64,000 nucleotides of DNA from NCBI RefSeq assembly GCF_007830055.1, contig NZ_VLLE01000005.1:1-64000 (forward strand). Reading direction: 5' to 3'. This DNA comes from Lacibacter cauensis. Lineage in GTDB: Bacteria; Bacteroidota; Bacteroidia; Chitinophagales; Chitinophagaceae. Position numbers and translations under genes: made by a program. The notes below the pieces were generated by a model. The model saw only the letters and a program-made list of their open reading frames with translations, did not search any database and was not told where the DNA came from. Shown here one piece after another: positions 55,467 to 64,000 of this stretch; the stretch's first letter is position 1; each line of letters opens with the position of its first letter.

Positions 55467-56636
55467 ATGATGATGACATTTAGAAAATTGGCTACTTATA
55501 CCTTAACCTGTCTGTTACTTGTAGCAACAACTGCAGGTATTGCACAACCACCACGTGGGCCGATTGTAATTTCTCCGCAGGTGCATGCAGATAAAAAAGT
55601 AACCTTTCGTTATCTCGCTCCATCAGCAAAAGAAGTGAAACTCGGCGGTGGTCAGTTTGGTGCAGCGCAAGTTCCCATGACGAAAGATTCCATCGGCATC
55701 TGGAGTATAACAGTTGGTCCAATAAAACCCGATATCTATCCTTACAGCTTTCTTGTGGATGGCGTAACAGTCATGGATCCGGCCAATGTGAACTTTTTCC
55801 CCAATGAACGTTTCAAAGCAAGCCTCGTTGATGTGCCGGGTGAAACGCCCTTGGTGCATGCAATGAAAAACGTACCGCATGGTACAGTTACTTACGAGTA
55901 CTATCCTTCTGTTGAAGGTTCAACAGGATCAGTAGTAGTGTACACGCCGCCGGGTTATGATCAATCGGCAAACAAAAACTATCCTGTCTTTTATCTCATC
56001 AGCGGAACAACCGATACAGAAGAAACATTTTTTAAAGTTGGTAAAACCAATTTCATTCTCGACAATTTGATTGCAGAAGGAAAAGCTGTTCCGATGATTG
56101 TTGTAATGCCCTACGGAAATCCCATGGCACGTATAGCAGAGCAGAAGAAACAACCTAAGCCGGGTGATATTGTTGGCAGAGATAGTGAAGATGCAGTTAC
56201 CCGTGCAAAGTTGTTTGAAACGGATTTAGTCAATAATCTGATTCCTTACATCGAAAAAAATTACCGTACCATCAGCAACAAGAACAGCAGAGCGATTGGT
56301 GGTTTTTCAAGAGGCGGCGGACAAACCTTGCGAACTGCATTCAGCAACACCGATAAATTTTCTTGGATATGCTGTTACAGTGCATATCTCTCTCCGCAGG
56401 AAATGGATACACGCTATAAAAACCTCGTAGAGAATCCAACAAAAACAAACAACGATTTCAAACTGCTTTGGGTAAGTGTGGGCAGCGAAGATTTTTTATA
56501 CCAATCAACAGTTGAGTTTATCGATTACCTGAAAGCAAAAAAAATCAATCATAAAAGTTTAATCACCGGTGGTGGACATACATGGATGAATGTGAAAGAG
56601 TATGTAGCACAAACAGTCCCTTTACTTTTTAAATAG
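55467..56636 (+). CDS. CE1-family esterase with N-terminal E-set domain (1)
   Basis: 389 residues. Signal peptide (MMMTFRKLATYTLTCLLLVATTAGIAQ), then an E-set/CBM48-like domain (VTFRYLAPSAKEVKLGGGQFGAAQVPMTKDSIGIWSITV), then the CE1 esterase fold. The catalytic elements are IGGFSRGGGQT (nucleophile Ser), VSVGSEDFLYQST (acid Asp) and LITGGGHTWMNV (His). It matches feruloyl esterase/xylan acetyl esterase-type CE1 proteins. The next CE1 gene starts 6 nt after its stop, so the series is one transcript. The exact ester is unknown. Confidence 0.92.
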   Translation: MMMTFRKLATYTLTCLLLVATTAGIAQPPRGPIVISPQVHADKKVTFRYLAPSAKEVKLGGGQFGAAQVPMTKDSIGIWSITVGPIKPDIYPYSFLVDGVTVMDPANVNFFPNERFKASLVDVPGETPLVHAMKNVPHGTVTYEYYPSVEGSTGSVVVYTPPGYDQSANKNYPVFYLISGTTDTEETFFKVGKTNFILDNLIAEGKAVPMIVVMPYGNPMARIAEQKKQPKPGDIVGRDSEDAVTRAKLFETDLVNNLIPYIEKNYRTISNKNSRAIGGFSRGGGQTLRTAFSNTDKFSWICCYSAYLSPQEMDTRYKNLVENPTKTNNDFKLLWVSVGSEDFLYQSTVEFIDYLKAKKINHKSLITGGGHTWMNVKEYVAQTVPLLFK

Positions 56637-57719
<1,083 letters not shown>

Positions 57720-57759
57720 ACAAATAGCAAACACTTTTAACCACTTTAAAACAGGTAGT

Positions 57760-58986
57760 ATGAAATTAAGATCAGTAGTTCTGTTGGCAGCAATGCTTAT
57801 GGCCGGCAGTACAGGTTTTACACAAACAACCATCATCGAAGATTTTAAACCATCTCCATTTAATCAACCGTTTCAGGCATATCCGCAGGTAAACTCACAA
57901 GGTTATGCAAGATTCAGAATTTATGCACCTAATGCAGACAGTGTAAGAGTGAGTCTTGGCCTTGGTGGACAAGGAGGAACGAAATTACTAAAAGCAGATA
58001 GCGGTTATTTCATCGGCACTACTGCGGGCCCAATGGATGAAGGATTTCATTACTACCGGGTAAATGTGGACGGTGCTACATTTAATGATCCCGGTACCGG
58101 ATTTTTTTATGGATCGCAACGTTGGGAAAGCGGCATTGAAATTCCTTCGAAAGATCAGGATATGTATGCATTGAAAGATGTACCACATGGCAATATGCAG
58201 CACATCATCTTCCCTTCGAAAAGTACCAACACACAAAGAGCTGCCATTGTATACACTCCTCCGGGCTATGAAAAAGGTAATACAAAATACCCGGTGCTGT
58301 ACCTGCAACATGGCTGGGGCGAAAATGAAACTTCATGGGCTGTGCAGGGAAAAACTAATCTTATCATGGATAATATGATTGCATCAGGAAGAATCAAACC
58401 CTTCATTGTAGTTATGACATATGGTATGACGAATACAGGCGCACCAATTGGTCGCAGACCAGCGCCACCACCTCCAGCAGCAGGTACAAGTGCTACACCT
58501 CCGCCAGCACCACCAGCAGGTGGTGGAATGGGTGCACCAGGTGTTGTAGCTACAGGAATTACAGCAGGTGAAATTACAGGTGTAGGTGCATTTCAAACAG
58601 TATTACTCGATGAATTGATTCCTTATATCGATGCACACTTCCGTACAAAAGCCGACAGAGATAACAGAGCGATGGCTGGTTTATCGATGGGTGGGTTTGA
58701 AACACATACCATCACATTAGCAAAACCGGAAGTATTTGGTTATTGGGGATTGTTGAGCGGCGGTAATTACACACCTGCACAACTGGAAGGTAAAATGAAA
58801 CCCAAATTTATTTTCATTTCATACGGAAGTAAAGAAACACGTGGTGCTGAAGGATTACCTAAAGTAGAAGCAGATTTAAAAGCTGCAGGTTATAAAGTGG
58901 CTACTTATGTTTCTCCGGGTACAGCACATGAATTTCAAAGCTGGCGCAGAAGTTTATATGAAATGGCGCCATCTCTTTTTAAATAA
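57760..58986 (+). CDS. CE1-family esterase with E-set domain and Pro/Ala-rich insertion (3)
   Basis: 408 residues from the ATG at 57760 (signal MKLRSVVLLAAMLMAGSTGFTQ; the frame opens at 57688 inside the previous gene). E-set domain (ARFRIYAPNADSVRVSLGL), then CE1 with HGWGENETSW, MAGLSMGGFET (Ser) and SPGTAHEFQSWRRSL (His). Two oddities: a low-complexity stretch rich in Pro, Ala and Gly (about 228-260, RRPAPPPPAAG, PPPAPPAGGG) inside the catalytic domain, and a missing Asp where the other copies have GSED or GKED (here GSKETRGAEG). As I recall, this variant occurs in a known CE1 subgroup, so activity is likely but the acid may differ. Confidence 0.88.
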   Translation: MKLRSVVLLAAMLMAGSTGFTQTTIIEDFKPSPFNQPFQAYPQVNSQGYARFRIYAPNADSVRVSLGLGGQGGTKLLKADSGYFIGTTAGPMDEGFHYYRVNVDGATFNDPGTGFFYGSQRWESGIEIPSKDQDMYALKDVPHGNMQHIIFPSKSTNTQRAAIVYTPPGYEKGNTKYPVLYLQHGWGENETSWAVQGKTNLIMDNMIASGRIKPFIVVMTYGMTNTGAPIGRRPAPPPPAAGTSATPPPAPPAGGGMGAPGVVATGITAGEITGVGAFQTVLLDELIPYIDAHFRTKADRDNRAMAGLSMGGFETHTITLAKPEVFGYWGLLSGGNYTPAQLEGKMKPKFIFISYGSKETRGAEGLPKVEADLKAAGYKVATYVSPGTAHEFQSWRRSLYEMAPSLFK

Positions 58987-59005
58987 GATAATAAGCTTTC
59001 GGTAA

Positions 59006-60289
59006 ATGAAGATGAATCATAGATCAAACCAATACCAACGATTCCTGCTGCTGTTATTGATAACGGCATTGGTATGCTCGTATCCACATGCAAATGCGCA
59101 GTCGAAAAAGAGTAAACAAAAAACGACAGCACCTGCGTATAAAAATGTTTTTAAAGAAGCCGGATATAAGCAGGCAGATATCGATGCGAAGATTGAAAAA
59201 GCATACCATGATCTTTTTGAAAGTCCACAGGGAATTTATTTCAATGTGGGTGATACGATGGGATATGTATCTGATTTAAAAAATCATGATGCAAGAAGTG
59301 AAGGACTTTCGTATGGCATGATGGTAGCTGTGCAGATGAACAAGAAAGATGTGTTCGACAGGATCTGGCGCTGGACCAAAAAATACACGCAGCACCAGGA
59401 AGGTCCAAGGGAAGCTTATTTTGCATGGAGCATCAATCCGCAAACTCTCAAGCGTAATTCGCAAGGCTCTGCATCGGATGGAGAATTGTATTTTGTAACA
59501 AGCCTTCTATTTGCAGCAAACAAATGGGGCAACAATACCGGTATTAATTATTATGGTGAAGCACGCCGCATATTAGATGCCATGTGGAAGAAAGATGGCA
59601 CCGGAAATATTTTTCATGTCATCAACAAAGAGCACAAACAGATCAGTTTTGTTCCCGAAGGCAATGGCTATACATGGACGGATCCTTCCTATCATCTTCC
59701 TGCATTTATGGAAGTGTGGTCACTCTATGCCAAAGATGGTCACGAGGATTTTTATAAAGAATGTGCAGATACATCCAGAGCATATTTGCGCAGGGCCTGT
59801 CATCCAGTTACCGGTTTAAATCCTGATTACAGCGAGTTTAGTGGCGCACCGCATAACACCAGATGGATTCCCGTAGCATTCCGTTACGATTCGTGGCGTG
59901 TACCGATGAATATTGCCATGGATTACGTATGGTATAAGAAAGATGCAGCGTGGCAATTGGATTATGCAAAACGGATTCAAACATTCTTTCGCTCCAAAGG
60001 CATCAACAGGTTTGAAGATCAGTTCAACATGGATGGCACAAGACCCGACTCCATTTTACAGGCGGGTGGTTTTAAAAAACTGCGCCATTCACTCGGACTT
60101 GTGTCCACATTGGCAACTACAGAAATGATCTATTCAGAAAATAACCGTTACGATTTTGTACATGCATTGTGGAATGCAAAACTGGAGCTGTATGAAGATG
60201 GTTATTTCGATCCTTATTACGATGGCTTATTGTATTTATTCAGCTTGCTGCATTTGAGCGGCAAATACCAAATTATAAAACCGGTTTAA
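59006..60289 (+). CDS. GH8 reducing-end xylose-releasing exo-oligoxylanase-like enzyme
   Basis: 427 residues with a signal peptide (FLLLLLITALVCSYPHANAQ). GH8 motifs are HDARSEGLSYGMMVAVQ (acid Glu), FAWSINPQ, GSASDGELYFVTSLLFAA (catalytic Asp), PSYHLPAFMEVW and VAFRYDSWRVPMNIAMDY. Enzymes of this type remove xylose from the reducing end of xylo-oligosaccharides. In this locus it would act on fragments brought in by the SusCD pairs. It lies 19 nt after the third CE1 and 22 nt before the double CE1. Substrate type is inferred from context and family. Confidence 0.92.
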   Translation: MKMNHRSNQYQRFLLLLLITALVCSYPHANAQSKKSKQKTTAPAYKNVFKEAGYKQADIDAKIEKAYHDLFESPQGIYFNVGDTMGYVSDLKNHDARSEGLSYGMMVAVQMNKKDVFDRIWRWTKKYTQHQEGPREAYFAWSINPQTLKRNSQGSASDGELYFVTSLLFAANKWGNNTGINYYGEARRILDAMWKKDGTGNIFHVINKEHKQISFVPEGNGYTWTDPSYHLPAFMEVWSLYAKDGHEDFYKECADTSRAYLRRACHPVTGLNPDYSEFSGAPHNTRWIPVAFRYDSWRVPMNIAMDYVWYKKDAAWQLDYAKRIQTFFRSKGINRFEDQFNMDGTRPDSILQAGGFKKLRHSLGLVSTLATTEMIYSENNRYDFVHALWNAKLELYEDGYFDPYYDGLLYLFSLLHLSGKYQIIKPV

Positions 60290-60302
60290 TTAAAGCAGAT
60301 AA

Positions 60303-63099
<2,797 letters not shown>

Positions 63100-63148
63100 A
63101 TACTCCCTTCAGGCTAAATCAAACAATTGAATTAAACGTAAATCGACA

Positions 63149-64000
63149 ATGAAAAAGCTACTTACACTTGCAATAGCAGCAATGGCATCAATGACAGCCT
63201 ATGCACAAAATCCCATCATCAAACATATTTTCACAGCCGATCCTTCGCCGATCGTATATAAAGACACGTTGTTTTTGTATACAGGTCATGATACGGCTTC
63301 TGTAACCGCTACCAATTATAAAATGCCCGACTGGCATGTGTTCTCCACAACTGATATGAAGAACTGGAAAGATCACGGCACCTTACTTTCGCCACATACT
63401 TTTTCTTGGGCCACAGGCGATGCGTATGCAGCACAGTGTATTGAACGCAATGGAAAGTTTTACTGGTTTGTTTCTACGTTTCATAAAAAAGACAGTATAA
63501 GTAATGGTGGTGCGGCTATTGGTGTGGCGGTATCCGACCGGCCAACAGGTCCGTTTAAAGATGCCATTGGCAAAGCACTCATCATAAATGAAATGACGAC
63601 GGATAAAAAACATAGTTGGGATGATATTGATCCTACTGTAATGATTGATGATGATGGACAGGCCTACATGTACTGGGGTAATTTAAGCTGCAGGTGGGTG
63701 AAGCTTAAAAGCAATATGATTGAACTCGATGGCCCGATTAATTATATTTCGCCCAAAAATTTTATTGAAGGGCCTTGGGTTTATAAACGCAAAGGCTGGT
63801 ATTACCTCGTGTATGCAAGTGCTGGTACTAAACCCGAAATGATTGAGTACTGCATGTCGAAGAGTCCAACCGGTCCATGGGAGTACAAAGGCATTATTCA
63901 GGAAAATGTGCCGAACAGTTTTACCACGCATCCCGGCATCATTGATTACAAAGGCAAGTCGTATTTCTTTTATCACAATGGTTCGCTGCCTACGGGTGGC
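63149..64000 (+). CDS. GH43 glycosidase, N-terminal part (cut by window edge)
   Basis: The frame is open from the ATG at 63149 to the right edge, 284 codons. Signal peptide (MKKLLTLAIAAMASMTAYAQ), then the five-bladed propeller of GH43: FTADPSPIVYKDTLFLYTGHD (base Asp), WDDIDPTVMIDDDGQAYMYWG (second Asp) and NFIEGPWVYKRKGWYYLVYAS (acid Glu). It is a beta-xylosidase or alpha-L-arabinofuranosidase candidate. It follows the acetylesterase by 49 nt and continues beyond the window. Confidence 0.93.
   Translation, partial: MKKLLTLAIAAMASMTAYAQNPIIKHIFTADPSPIVYKDTLFLYTGHDTASVTATNYKMPDWHVFSTTDMKNWKDHGTLLSPHTFSWATGDAYAAQCIERNGKFYWFVSTFHKKDSISNGGAAIGVAVSDRPTGPFKDAIGKALIINEMTTDKKHSWDDIDPTVMIDDDGQAYMYWGNLSCRWVKLKSNMIELDGPINYISPKNFIEGPWVYKRKGWYYLVYASAGTKPEMIEYCMSKSPTGPWEYKGIIQENVPNSFTTHPGIIDYKGKSYFFYHNGSLPTGG

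Overview
The window is AT-rich DNA from a member of the Bacteroidota, most likely a free-living Chitinophagaceae-type bacterium (the family level is inference). The evidence is two SusC/SusD pairs, a hybrid two-component regulator with Reg_prop/Y_Y_Y sensor repeats, a type IX secretion C-terminal signal, many DUFs and lipoproteins typical of the phylum, and promoters of the TAnnTTTG type. No rRNA, tRNA, CRISPR array, insertion sequence or phage gene was seen.

Region 1 (1-13 kb) is accessory and stress metabolism. It holds the C-terminal part of an ABC-2 permease/M1 peptidase fusion, an AraC regulator divergent from a DoxX/outer-membrane protein pair, and a compact run of tautomerase, SDR, secreted DJ-1/PfpI protein and NTF2-like protein closed by a clear terminator. 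These are followed by a cupin/nitronate monooxygenase pair, a PaiB-like FMN protein, a group II PLP decarboxylase and a DUF4304 protein.

Region 2 (13-22 kb) holds a YD-repeat protein, a small lipoprotein, an unusual exported HIT + NTF2-like + serine beta-lactamase fusion divergent from a LytS/LytTR two-component pair, and an AraC regulator followed by a phosphodiesterase/phosphatase.

Region 3 (22-33 kb) appears to be organised around a Crp/Fnr regulator at 23383-23961. A palindrome of the form TTAAC-N4-GT(T/G)AA occurs four times (23970, 25391, 28351, 32722). Each copy stands the same 29.5 nt (palindrome centre to first base of the -7 box) ahead of a candidate -7 element; three of these boxes are good and one is weak. 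The sites precede a truncated 32-codon ORF and quinone oxidoreductase, an outer-membrane protein, a beta-helix T9SS cargo protein, and a b-type cytochrome/lipoprotein pair. This looks like a local, previously uncharacterised regulon.

Region 4 (33.6-64 kb) is a large xylan utilisation locus. A hybrid two-component sensor/regulator (minus strand) and an ECF sigma factor flank the core order SusC-SusD-SusC-SusD-DUF1735-like protein-GH10 xylanase. This is the order known as xusA-xusB-xusC-xusD-xusE-xyn10 in rumen and gut Bacteroidota. Downstream genes attack side chains and oligomers: a GH95 alpha-L-fucosidase/galactosidase, an acetyl/feruloyl-type esterase, five CE1-type esterase domains spread over four proteins, a GH8 oligoxylanase, an SGNH/CE6-like acetyl esterase, and a GH43 cut by the window edge. 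The system would bind and import acetylated, feruloylated arabinoxylan fragments and strip their esters. The number of esterase domains is its most distinctive property.
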